This document shows, piece after piece, positions 48,560 through 60,100 of a stretch of DNA of 64,000 nucleotides. The DNA is from Parasponia andersonii. Taxonomy: Eukaryota > Streptophyta > Magnoliopsida > Rosales > Cannabaceae. A model generated the notes under the pieces. The model made no database searches. It saw only the letters and a program-made list of their open reading frames with translations, and was not told where the DNA came from. The translations under genes were made by a program, and so were the position numbers. The DNA lies in the NCBI GenBank assembly GCA_002914805.1, contig JXTB01000017.1, positions 1,713,410 through 1,777,409 on the forward strand, read 5' to 3'. How positions within the stretch are numbered: the stretch's first letter is position 1; each line of letters opens with the position of its first letter.

Positions 48560-50689
48560 AATGGTGTTAGAAGTGGCAATATAGTTAATTCATCGTCGTC
48601 AAATATTTTTGATACAATTGTGTTAATTAAAGCTCCTCTTGTTCTAAAATAATTTTGAAATATTTTTATTTGTCCATATAGTTGTCCAATCATCGATAAT
48701 AATACTGTTGGATCAGTATAGCCTTTTTGTATTATTAATGTTTAACATGGTCTTTTGATCAGAAGTTGGGCTGCTTTTCCAAAAATTATTATGACAGTGA
48801 ATCTTGTTTCGTCTTGTATTCTGGCATTTAATTTATATCTATTGAGACAGTAATATGAAAGGGATAAAAAAAAAGAATAATTTAATTAATGCCTAATAGT
48901 TTGAGATATATATATTTTTTATATAAGTTAGTTAATTAAGAAAATATTAATATGAGTTATTAGATTATAAATTTTTACTATATAATTGGTGTTGATTGGA
49001 GATGACCATATATATCACACCACTATCCACTTTTTGCTTCTCGAATTTATCTGGGACATTGGTGGCAGAGGTTGTAATACCAATCTTGATGTGTTTCAAA
49101 TTTGAATATTGTTGTTTTTACTATAAATTTGATTCCTTGAAGGTTGAGAGAAAAAAAGTTTGATATTAATATAAATTATTGTAAATCATGATGTTTTTAT
49201 TAATATTATTGTATTTTTGTTAACTAATTGTGTCAAGGGATCTAGCTGATTTAATTATGCAATTATTCTCCTGTTCTGCAATTTTTGTTATTCTAGCAGT
49301 TATATTTTTCTTGGAACAGGAACTGGTAGGAATTCAACATGTTGTATTGTATGTTGAAACCTGAATAATAGATAGGTTAAAAGGAAAAAATAAAAAAAAT
49401 TGTTAAGTTTAAGAAAGATAAATAAGATATGATATTTTTTTTATTCTATAATTTGTTTAAATAAAAAACAAAATCATATGAAGGGTAATTATTACTTTGT
49501 TTTTAGTGCATTAACTTTTGGTATGTTTATATTTATATAATATCTTATTGTACCTGTGCTTGCTGCATATGTGTTTCCTGTTTAATATAAAAAATTTTGT
49601 TAGTAATTATTTAATTAAAGTATAACAATCTTTTTGTTTAAGTTATTAAATATAGATGTAGATGTAGATATTAGTTACCTATATATTGTTTTATTGTCAT
49701 AGATGTAAAAATAGTTATAACTAGTTCTTCCATAGCTTTTATAATATCTCAGTTAAAATTTTTCATTGTTTCTCTCCATAAAGTGATTTTTAATTTTTTG
49801 CTCCTGCAATTAAATGAAGTGATATTAGTGTATGATTATAATAAAGAATAAAGTTTATATATATATATATATATATACACGAATTTTTGTAGTAAATTAA
49901 TTAATTACCTGATTTTTTGTATTGTTAGTATCCATCTCAGTATTGTTTTATGTTCGATATCTATTTCTTCCAAGTCTTGTATTTCTATCAGCATTTCTAC
50001 AATATCTAGTGTCAAGAGAAGGAAATTGATATTAGTAAATTTCAATAAATATTGATACATGTTAATGAAGAAATAATACTGTAATTAATGATACTTGATA
50101 ATATATCATGAACATTTGTCCTCGAAGCTAATTGGTTAAAATCGATAAAATAAAATTTGTACATCGGAATATTTGTTGTTAAGCTTGTCATTGGAGTAAG
50201 GAATGTTGTTCCTGTAAATTGTAGCATCGTAGTGTGAGGAATGATTTTATATTTCGATTTGTTCGGTGCTATATTAAAATTGGTAATTTGATATACTTCT
50301 TCTTCAGTTATTTGTTGTGATATATAATTTGCATCTCGACTTCTGATTTTTCTATGAATTGCTTCATGTTGTTATTTTTTTTAAAGAAAAAAATAGTTTA
50401 ATTATTATGTGATATTTTATGAAGTTATAGAGAAAAATATATATGTATTAATTATACTAACTTATAATGGAGTATGAAATAAGGTAATTTAGTGGTATTG
50501 TTTTAGCTAATGATCAACTAAAATACAGTCGAGACTTATCAGTCGTCTAGTTTTATAGTCGTTTTTATGCCAAAGTAGACTAATGCGAGCTTCTATTGCT
50601 GCATATATCTTGCTTGGTTTGAGAGACTGTTTGGTGTTGCCATTCCTTTTTTTTTTTTTTAACTGCAAAGTATAAAAATTTAATAACAT
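48560..50689 (-). pseudogene. Helitron-encoded RPA70-like single-strand DNA-binding protein, broken
   Basis: Minus-strand pieces match replication protein A large-subunit OB folds. An N-terminal block has IYAAIEARISLLWHKND and RRLISLDCILVDH (50689-50520). A second reads YKIIPHTTMLQFTGTTFL and IPMYKFYFIDFNQLASR (50280-50110). Weaker pieces follow near 49980-49740. The zinc-ribbon start DWYYNLCHQCP lies near 49050-49090, and a C-terminal OB remnant (TVIIIFGKAAQLLIKRP, then DPTVLLSMIGQLYGQIKI) near 48790-48640. Gaps between blocks may be introns. Plant Helitrons commonly carry such genes, presumably to bind single-stranded DNA during rolling-circle transposition. Stops in most pieces make it inactive. 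Confidence 0.8.
49855..49877. repeat. (TA)n microsatellite
   Basis: A run of about eleven TA units within the RPA-like region, probably in a former intron. Confidence 0.85.
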
Positions 50690-51904
50690 TAAAATTATAT
50701 TAAGAATATTTGAAAATTTGATATATCAAGAGTCAGGAAGATGCATATATAAATTTATGTTAAAATAATATTTTAATAATACTTAATTTATAGTGTAATT
50801 TTTATACTTATGTAATGTTATGCAAAATTTCTTTATAAACTATATTTTTAATATATACTCGATATTTATTGATGGATTCATTTATTATTATATATAATTC
50901 TTTTGGGGTCGTTACTCGTGATAGGGCTACATATAATTGATTATGTGTAAAGATTTCATTTTGTAAATGAATATCTACGTTATTTAGTGATTGTTCTTGA
51001 CTTTTATTTATTATCATTGCATAACAGATTTTTATAGGAAATTGTCATCCTTTTAAAGTAAATGGTCATTTGGATTCATTTATAGTCATTTCTATTCTTG
51101 GAATATATACCTTTTATTTTTATTATTTGAATTTATAATTTGACCTTCTATGATTCTATTTGTTAATTGTGTAATCATAAGTCTTGTGCCATTGCATAAT
51201 CTCATTGATTAATTTAAATTTCTTAATAACATTATTGGGGTTCCTATCTTAAGATTTAATTCATGTGGTGGTATACCATTAAAATTTAAACTATCTAAGA
51301 ATTCTTGAGGATATAATAGATTCAGTTCATCAATATTTTTTGTTAAAGCTATTATTGTATCATAACTATATTAAGTTTTTAATTCATTAGGTATTAAGGA
51401 CAATGTATATTTATTTATATCATCAGTTGTTTTGTTTTTTGGAGTTATTATTATGTATTTTATGTAATTAATGCTACTAAATTTTTCTTTGAAATTATCA
51501 TACATTAAATTCAAAATTTTTTCAATTGGGTTTGATTCATATTGTATTATGTATTTTTTTAGTATTTTAATCCATGTTGCATATTTATTTGCAGGATCTT
51601 TTATTCCTTCTATAGTACTCTTTCCAACACTTAACATCTATTTTGAAAATTCTAAAATTTCCCTTTTTTCTTGTTCTTTAGTATTAGGTTTTTTAATCTC
51701 ATATTTTCTGTTAGTGATAATAATTTAAAGTATGGCCAGAAATAAGAATTATTTATACTTGCATTTATTATGTCTTCTTTGTTTCAAAAGGTATAATGGG
51801 TAAAATTTGTCTGAAATCGCCACCTAATACAATTGTCATTTCACTAAAAGGTTGGTCAAAATTGTTTTTCAAATCTTATAGTATCTTATCTAAAGCTTCG
51901 AAAC

Positions 51905-54085
51905 TGTTACGACCCAAAACCCAGGCCAATGGCAGAAGAGGAATTTCACAAAGGTGAGAAATTCTTTAATTTATTTGAAAAGTGTCAAAAGTTCTAGTTT
52001 TTATAAAACAGTCAATTTAAATAAAATAATTGAAATTTCATCCCGTGAACCACTCCCACTATTCGTATACACCATTAAACATAGACTGAATAATAATTAA
52101 AAATCACGAAGTCAAATATAAGCCCAAGCATCACCATCATCTACAACAAAAGTCAAATATCAGAATGGCATACATAAGTTCGCAGACAAAATAGAAAACA
52201 GTAATCTTGGTTCAATGCTAATACAAAACTCAAATAGTCCAAAGACTACGACAACAAACTTCTAGCATTACCAAGAGATGAACTGCAATCAAGATGACCT
52301 CTTACTACTTTTAATCACTAAGATCGCACTGGACACTACTTGAGGAAGAAGGTAGGGGGTGAGCATAAAATGCCCAGTAGGAAAAACAATTACCTCGATC
52401 GAAAACATTTTAGTGATGGAGAAATTCCTGCATGGTTAGTTTAGTCCAAAATATACATATCTATATATAATCCAAACCGGAAATCCATATATATATATAT
52501 AAAAGCAATGTAATCAAAACCATTCAATCCATATGCACATGACACAAATCAACCCATACCCATGAGCTCTCATCCTCTCATCTGTGGAAATCCAAAGTGA
52601 TGGCACTAAGTATGCCTAACAGCCTGCCTGATACCTAAGCCTATACCCAGAGGGGACACCCGTGTGTCGCCTACCAAACCTGGAGGGGCAACCAAATTAC
52701 CTACGCCTGCCAAATAGGGAGGAAATCAGAAGTAACAAAACCCCGTGCGAGTTTACGGACTTTCACCGACAGTAAGGCACGCAGCACCACACTATAAACC
52801 CACGATGCTAACACGGTGCTCATGTATGATCCTATGACACGTGCAATGCAGAACTGAAGTGTGAAAATAATCATGCTATGATTTTTCAGTAAAATCAGTA
52901 TACTAGGTTTTTATAGAAAAATGGGCAGCATAACGGCCCTATTTTTAATATACCTAAAATAACCTGTACTCAGAAAATTCTCAGAGCAATATAGTATATA
53001 TCTTATACAACTAATTCCCATCACAGATATTCGAGAAACAAAGAATCACATTTGTTGTCATATGTTGCAGAAAATAAGTTTTATTTGAAAACGATTTAAA
53101 ACAGAGGTAATTGAATCCCTATCTCGCTCGAATAGCAATACCACGCTATTGAATCCTTAAGATGTTGTTGATGATCGCCCGGAGGGTCGGGAACCAATTC
53201 CAAGCCTTCGATCGTCCTTTTGCGAAAAAACAATTTCTCACCAGAGCTTCAATTCCACAAACTGACCTCTTCGCTGAATTCCTAGCACCCAAAATAGCTA
53301 GGTTAGACACATAACTTGTCCAATTTGGGTCCGGACCTACACCGGGCTGGTGGCACGCAAAACGAGGTAAATCTCGACCGCTGGTCTCGATTTCCATGCC
53401 AATCACCAAACATAGGCAATATACATATCAAACTTCTCCATTTTCCGAGTACAATCCAAAAACGACAACAAAAACACAATCTAACGGCCGGATCAAAAAG
53501 TCAAACTTAAACTCGAAATACCCAAAAATAGAAACTTTCAATCCGGGCGAAATAGGGTTGAGATATATATACCTTGATGATCCTTGCGACGAGACGAATC
53601 CAACAGGACCAGTTGGAGGTCGAATGGTGGCCGGAATCTTCGCCGGTGGCGAAAAATCCGAAACAGCGTCTTTCTCTTCTCCGGTGACGGCGAGCTCCCA
53701 GGCGGCTCCTGGCGGTCAACTTCGACTCGGGTGCGATGCCAGCGAGCTTCGCTGGTGGTTTCCATGGCTGGGCAATGACGAGAGGCGGTGGCAGCGGCTG
53801 AGGGGTGTGTCGGGCTGAGAGGATCCGCGAGTGAGAGAGAGATCAGGGGAGAAGAGAGAGAGAGAAAAGAAAAGGAAAGGGCATGTGGCCCTATCTTATA
53901 GGGCTATGTAATTTTCCAAAAATTACACATAAGTCCATAAATTTCAAATCTCTATCAATCTAGTCCCCCAAAAATTACAATTTAGTCCTTATGCACAAAA
54001 TTTTTGCAATTTAATCCTCCCAATATTATATTCGAAAAATTGGTAAATTGTCCAAATTACCCTCCCAAAATCTGGGTTTTTTACA
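51905..54085 (-). mobile_element. Solo LTR of a Ty3/gypsy-type element
   Basis: A 2181-base segment starting TGTTACGACCCAAAACCC and ending GGGTTTTTTACA is flanked by perfect 5-base duplications GAAAC (51900-51904 and 54086-54090). It carries no internal gag-pol. On the minus strand there is a TATA motif CTATAAGATAGGGCC about 190 bases from the end at 54085, and the block CCTACTGGGC with GCTCACC about 475 bases before the other end, a layout seen in long LTRs of plant gypsy elements. The GC-rich part at 53100-53820 contains open frames of up to 140 codons that look like LTR leader sequence and not a gene. It separates the DEAPM and GGDFRQ motifs of the Helitron helicase. Confidence 0.88.
53891..53903 (-). 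promoter_or_regulatory. Candidate LTR TATA box
   Basis: On the minus strand CCTATAAGATAGG is a TATA-type motif at the position expected for the LTR promoter. A similar motif, CTATAAATAG, occurs in the second LTR-like insertion at 56633. Confidence 0.5.
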
Positions 54086-55366
54086 GAAACAATGCTTATT
54101 ATTCATTGGTGCTTCATCCTATAATATAAGCGTTGTTTTTCAATTAATTTTGCTAACTGAGTTCCTTTTTTGATATGACAGGTGGAAAATTTATCGGTTG
54201 ATAAAGGTATTCGAAATCTCGAATATGTAGTTCTATCTTTAGGTAATAATAATAAAGTCATTCCAGATGATGCAACAACTAAAACAATTCCGTTATTTGA
54301 TCTGATTTTGGTGATAATTGTATTCCATAAATAAGTTTTTCCTGTGCCTCTGTGTCCATAAATAAAGAATAAATTTTCTTTTTTATTATTTAATGAATCT
54401 ATAATTTGTTCGTTGATATAGCGTTGTTCATTATCTAAGTTTTATTTTTCTAAAATAGTATTTTATTCTTTAGGTTTATTAATGTTATAATCTAATTCTT
54501 TCCGTAAAAATTTATTATTCAAATCGTCAATTAATGTTCCTGCTAGTAGTAGCAGATTAAATTTTATTAGATTAGATGAATTTAAATTTACTTGTTTTTC
54601 TAATTCATATAATACATAATTATATAATTTATTTTTCTGGAATTTGAAAATTTAGATTATTGAATAAAGTTTTTGTCCTATGTAAGATATTTTTTGTCAT
54701 AAGTGTCCAGATGTTCAAGTAATGTTGTTGGCTTATTTACATTACAAAACAGTAAGATTATTGTAAATAATTATCTTAATTAGTGTGATGTTGACCAAAA
54801 TGATGCTTATAGTATTGATTCATTCCATTCTTTATGATCGCCTAGTAATCCTAATGCATTGCATGCTACTTGATTTATTGAGTATGTGTTACCATTAATA
54901 GTTTGTATAGATTCAAAACTTGTTGTACTTTTTTGGTGATTTAATTATAATTTCAAATAATATAATTATCTAGAGCTTGGGTGGATATAAAAAGTTTGTC
55001 TGATTGAATATCCTAATTTTCTAGGAGTCTAAATTTTGTCTTTATTATTCTATACCTATTTAGTAGGAAATTCTGTGTATGATAATTGTCTAGTTTATGT
55101 ATTAAATTTATTTATTTCTATCCATTCAGTTAAAGTTGTTTTTTCAATTTTTGGTTGCCTAGCTATGTTATGAAGACATTGATATGAATGGAATGTTATA
55201 TTTTGCATATGTGGTAAATGAATTGTTAATCTCTGTATTGCTGGATTTCTATGATATATTGAATATTCATATAATCTCCACATGGCCTCGTACGGTGTTA
55301 TATATTGACAATTAATATAGTTTTTTATTTCGTCTATTTCTTTATAAATAGTTTCACCAAATTGTT

Positions 55367-55369
<3 letters not shown>

Positions 55370-55400
<31 letters not shown>
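55370..55400. repeat. (TA)n microsatellite
   Basis: About fifteen TA units within the Helitron post-Rep region; the repeat has disrupted the coding frame there. Confidence 0.85.
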
Positions 55401-55401
<1 letters not shown>

Positions 55402-56632
55402 CTTCTATTACTGTTCTTATTCTGTCTGAACCTTTCATTAAGTATTTGAATAAATATTTTATCAACATAAATTGTGAGCATATTTCGACATTTATGTGGG
55501 CATAAAATTTTAATCATAAATCTTTATTGTAAGGGACTACAAATCTGTTAACTAATTTAATACATTCTTTTTGTATGTAAAATAGTGTATTCCTGCGTTG
55601 GTAATTAATGAATCCATTTTCTTCGATAGTTATTTTATTTTTAAATTATTTTGGGAATTTTTTAGAACAAATTGAGTTTTTCATACATAGGGCGTTTGTT
55701 TTAGCAATGCCATATGGTCCATGCATCATGAATTCTGCTACGATATTGTACTCTTGTGGATTTTTTTCAAGATTAAGTATTTCAGCTGAAATAAATTTAT
55801 TTATTTGTATAAAGCCCGAGAAAATCCTAGACTTGTAAAAATTAGCTTAATAATTATTTGTTATGATATTTTAATATTAGAATATTATCTTGAAGAATAA
55901 ATTTATTATGATTCATTTTCTTGTCTAAAATTTTATTATGTATATTTGATTTCTGGGATTATAGAAATTATATAGTTATATACTAATGAATTTTGTGAAT
56001 ATGTTGTAGTGAGATACACACAAGAAAGCCAAATTAAACTATGTGCCTAATTTCAAGTACAAATTATTTTACAATATATATGGCTATTGTTGTTAATAAG
56101 AAGTAGGCTTAGTTAATTATGTTTACTATTAGATCCTAAATTGTTTGAGTTAAATAATCTTTTATCTTGGCCCAATAGGTAATAAGAAAGTCCAAATTTG
56201 AAATTATTTGTATTCTTATTTGTAATTATCATTAGGTTTTAATCCTTTAGCTCAATATCATTTATCTTTGCCCAATAGGTAATAGGAGAGCCCAAGTTGA
56301 AATAAGTATTTCAAGCCTAAGTAATAAGTTAAATAGTCACAAATAATATATATATATATATGTATATAAAGAAGAATTAATGATGTAATTATTAACATAT
56401 TTTAATAATGTGCACAAACATTCATCAATTCACTTATAAGAATGGAAAATAATGTAAAAGACTATTAATATATTTTATCTATATATTATCACCATTAAAA
56501 TAAAAAAAGTTAATAAAATTAATTTAATTCCATGATAAAAAGATAACAAATTAAAAAAAAAATTAGGTAAATGGTGATTATTATTAATTTTTTTCAATTA
56601 AAATTTAATTATATTTTATGTACATAATTAGC

Positions 56633-56642
56633 CTATAAATAG
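56633..56642 (+). promoter_or_regulatory. Candidate LTR TATA box
   Basis: CTATAAATAG followed by GGC is a good plant TATA motif, placed where an LTR promoter would be, with a pyrimidine-rich leader downstream. Confidence 0.5.
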
Positions 56643-57006
56643 GGCATTTTTTTTTGTAAACACAATTAAGTTACTTCAATTGTTTTCTTCCATTTCTCTG
56701 TCAAAGTTTCTATTCATTCATTATAATTTCAAGAGATTCCTCTTAGAGTTCTTCAAGTTACAAGAAAAAAAGATAATTCTTAGAACTATTAGTCTTTCAA
56801 GATTTGTATGTTCTATTATATTTATGTTCAAATTCAAGCTATGATAAATAGAGTTAGAAATCTTATTAAAGTCTGAAAGTTATTGTGTGAATTATTTCTA
56901 TATGTGTACTTAATTTCTGGAAAGTTTTACTTTTATACCTTACTCCCATAATTTTATAAAAATCATTTAACACAAGTTAGTTATTAGCTGAGAAAAGCGG
57001 TAAAAT

Positions 57007-57137
57007 AGATTTTATATAATTGGTTCCACGATTTTAAAGAGCAAATGTTTTTATTTTTGGTTGAAATTTTAACAGATTTTATATAATTGGTTCCATGATT
57101 TTAAAAGGCAAATGTTTTTATTTTTGGTTGAAATTTT
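57007..57137 (+). repeat. Tandem duplication, 64-base unit, period 67
   Basis: Copies at 57007-57070 and 57074-57137 share AGATTTTATATAATTGGTTC and GCAAATGTTTTTATTTTTGG with only a few substitutions. The near identity implies a recent duplication inside the LTR-like insertion. Confidence 0.9.
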
Positions 57138-60100
57138 TAGTACTAGCTCATATATATGTAAGATCATTTCTAAAAAGTTTCATAATTTTTTGATATTTAT
57201 AAAATTAATTATAATTTTTGGAATACACAATTTTTCAATATTTCAGAACGCTGAAATAAATTCTAAGGTATAATTATAAGTGATTTAAGTGCTATAAAAT
57301 GTTCAATCATTCTTGTTTAATCACAGCTTTAACAATTTTATTATAATTTCTAAATTGAAAAAAAAAAGTGATAAACATTGTTTATAAATTCTAAACCATA
57401 ATCTTTAGATTTATGTTATTTCATACGGATTTATGTAAATTTTTAGAATGAATAGAATTATGTAGTATAATATGGAATTCTTTAAGAATGCATTATGTAC
57501 CAAAATTTTACTATTTTAATGTCAAACATTATTTTAGAATTTATGTTGTGGATATTTTTAAATACGTAAAATAGGTTTCACATGACCAATGAAGCATATA
57601 TTGACATATAAAATGAATGTTGATGCATGAATAATAAATAAAAAGGATTAAGAGGAGACATGTGGTTGCAATAAGGTTAAGTGTGTGGTATTTCACTGCA
57701 AGCACGAAAAACATTTTCTAAGGACTTAAGGTAAGTACAATCTCTCATGTGGCATGGATAATTTTAAATATATGTTCTGTTTTGAAAAAGAATAATTGAA
57801 ATGATTAAATGTGATATTTTTCCTATATAAGAGAGGTTTTGTTTGGCTTGTATATATACCTATGAATATACATACCTCCTATGATATTAAAATGAGACAA
57901 ATTTACTTTACAATATTGTTCATCACTTGATAAATATACTTTAGCTAAAGGAAGTATCAAGAACATGAAATATAAAGTTTGGGTTTAAAATATAGTACAA
58001 TCATTTATGTTAAAAAGGAGACTAAGAAAAAGATAACAATATAAAGGTGTTGTACTAATCTCTGCTAGGTGAGGATTCCTAAGGAAAGAAAAGAACGACC
58101 TCCATTAAGTGAGGATTCCCGAGAAAAATATGTTAAGTTTATGATCATTGGTGTTTCAGTAGGGTTGCTTTCCTGATTCTTAGACGGTAAGTGCGCACTC
58201 AGTATGTATACAAGGGCCTATAAGAAAGATAAAAGATTTTAAGATAACATAAGTGATAAAAAATTACTTCATAAGATATAAGTTGAAAGATAACATAAAG
58301 ATGTAAAAATTGAACTTTCATAAAATACTATTCGTATGAAATGTTTTATGAATTGAATTGTACTTACTGAGCGAAAGCTCATGTAGTGTAAATGTTCATA
58401 TTGTAGGTATCAAAGGTAAGCAACCTTTATTTTGAACGATGTGTTAACCATAATTAAGGCGGGGATAGATGCGAGGCATGAGCTTTGAGATACCTCCACA
58501 ATAAATTTCGTATATGTTTTCTTCACTTTAAACGAGATAGTTTAGTTGAATATATAAGATTAAGTCTTATATTTCCTTAAGTTAATATCGAGACAATATA
58601 TTTAAATATGAAATCTTAATTTTAAGATTAAGTATGCCTCTAAGATTAAGTAATTATTTTGCTATATATAATATGACCAATTTGATTTAAATATCCCTTT
58701 ATAGAATATTATATACTATTTTAAAACATATTTTCAATAATTAAAGATTCTTAAATAAATATTTTTTTAGCATATAATATTTTGATTTGAATAAGTGTAA
58801 GACTAAATAGGGTTTATCAAAAAGACTTAAACCCGTCTAAGGAGAGCTTGAGATTTAAGAAGTCTACCTGTGACCTCCCTCCTCACCTAGAAGCCTTTTT
58901 AGTTGTGCATTATTTAAATCTCAGAAAAAAATATATAATATTTTCTTCAATGGTTTGTCTAAATTTCTTAATATGATGTTTGAAATAATTAGTTAACTAT
59001 CTTGAGAGGATTATTTAAGTAAAAAAAAATTGTCATGAATTTTCATAGTCTAAGTTTATGACTTAAAAAAAAGTTATGAATATATGTAAATATCAGTCTT
59101 ACAAAGTCAGGTTGTTAAAATTTGTGATGGTTCGGATAATTTTTCATTTAGATCAAGCCAAAATAGGAAATAGCAATGAGGTAAGCCACATTTTTTGAAT
59201 TCAACAACGTATAAATCTACATAAGAAAACAAAGACACCAAAACAACATAGAGAAAAATGTTAGTTTTAATTAAAGAAAAAGATGATTATTATTTTTGTA
59301 TATTTTGTTTTGTTAAATAAAATAATAAGGGCTTACCTGAGATAATTGTGTCGAAAATTTTATCAGTTTTAATATTAGACAAAACTTGATTTAGTTTAAT
59401 TTAAAAAATTCTTATAATTATATCTTGTCTGTCTTTAGGTTTTTTGTCAGGAATTTTATTTAAGGCACGCATTATTTCAGGCCACTTAGGATTATATGTA
59501 AATGTTATAAATAAGTCAAGATTTTCATATTATCTACATATTGTCATTTTATCTTGATAATTTTGGATTATATATCTTCGACTTCTAATATGGCTAGATG
59601 GTAGAATAATTCTTTTTCCGATTGCTCTTGCATCCATGTCTCCTCTTGGAATGGTATCTTGGATGTTTTGATAAATTTCAGATCTTAGATTGTTTTGATT
59701 TTTTCTGATATAGTTTGATCGATCTTTCTCAACAGAGATATATGCATCAACTATATATTATTGAAACAATCTACCATTTTTGAATAAAATATTATTTATA
59801 TTGTCACGTTGTTGTAATTGATAACAATAAAATACTCTCGTAGGTATTCTATTTTTTGAAGGTTATTTTCTAGGTCTATTTGTATTCTAATTTGAATCAA
59901 TTCTATAACCGTCTTTTTCGTATGAAAATAGGAGAGGATATTGTAGAGTCATATAAGATGAATGTAATTTTGTGATTCTCTGTAAATTGTTTGTTTTGTC
60001 TTAGATTATAAAGTCTCTTTCTTTTTCATATTCACCAATATTTCCTACAATTAGTACTCTTATATCATTTAAAGTGGGTAATTCATATTGATTATTATCT

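Larger units (their letters stand above)
55850..59330 (+). mobile_element. Insertion with second long LTR-like sequence
   Basis: This 3.5 kb block interrupts the Rep part of the Helitron gene. On the plus strand it has a TATA box CTATAAATAGGGC at 56633 and, 1.7 kb later, CTTACTGAGCGAAAGCTCAT near 58364 followed by TTGTAGGTA, the same architecture as the minus-strand solo LTR. The LTR proper probably spans about 56.09-59.12 kb, but no clean TG...CA ends or 5-base duplication were identified. The outer borders may be splice sites of the Helitron gene (GTAAGC donor on the minus strand at 59330-59335), in which case the LTR sits inside an intron. Confidence 0.5.

Noticed and set aside
53146..53818. 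Several overlapping GC-rich frames up to 140 codons
   Set aside because: They lie wholly inside the solo LTR and follow its leader-like composition; overlapping frames on both strands argue against a real gene.
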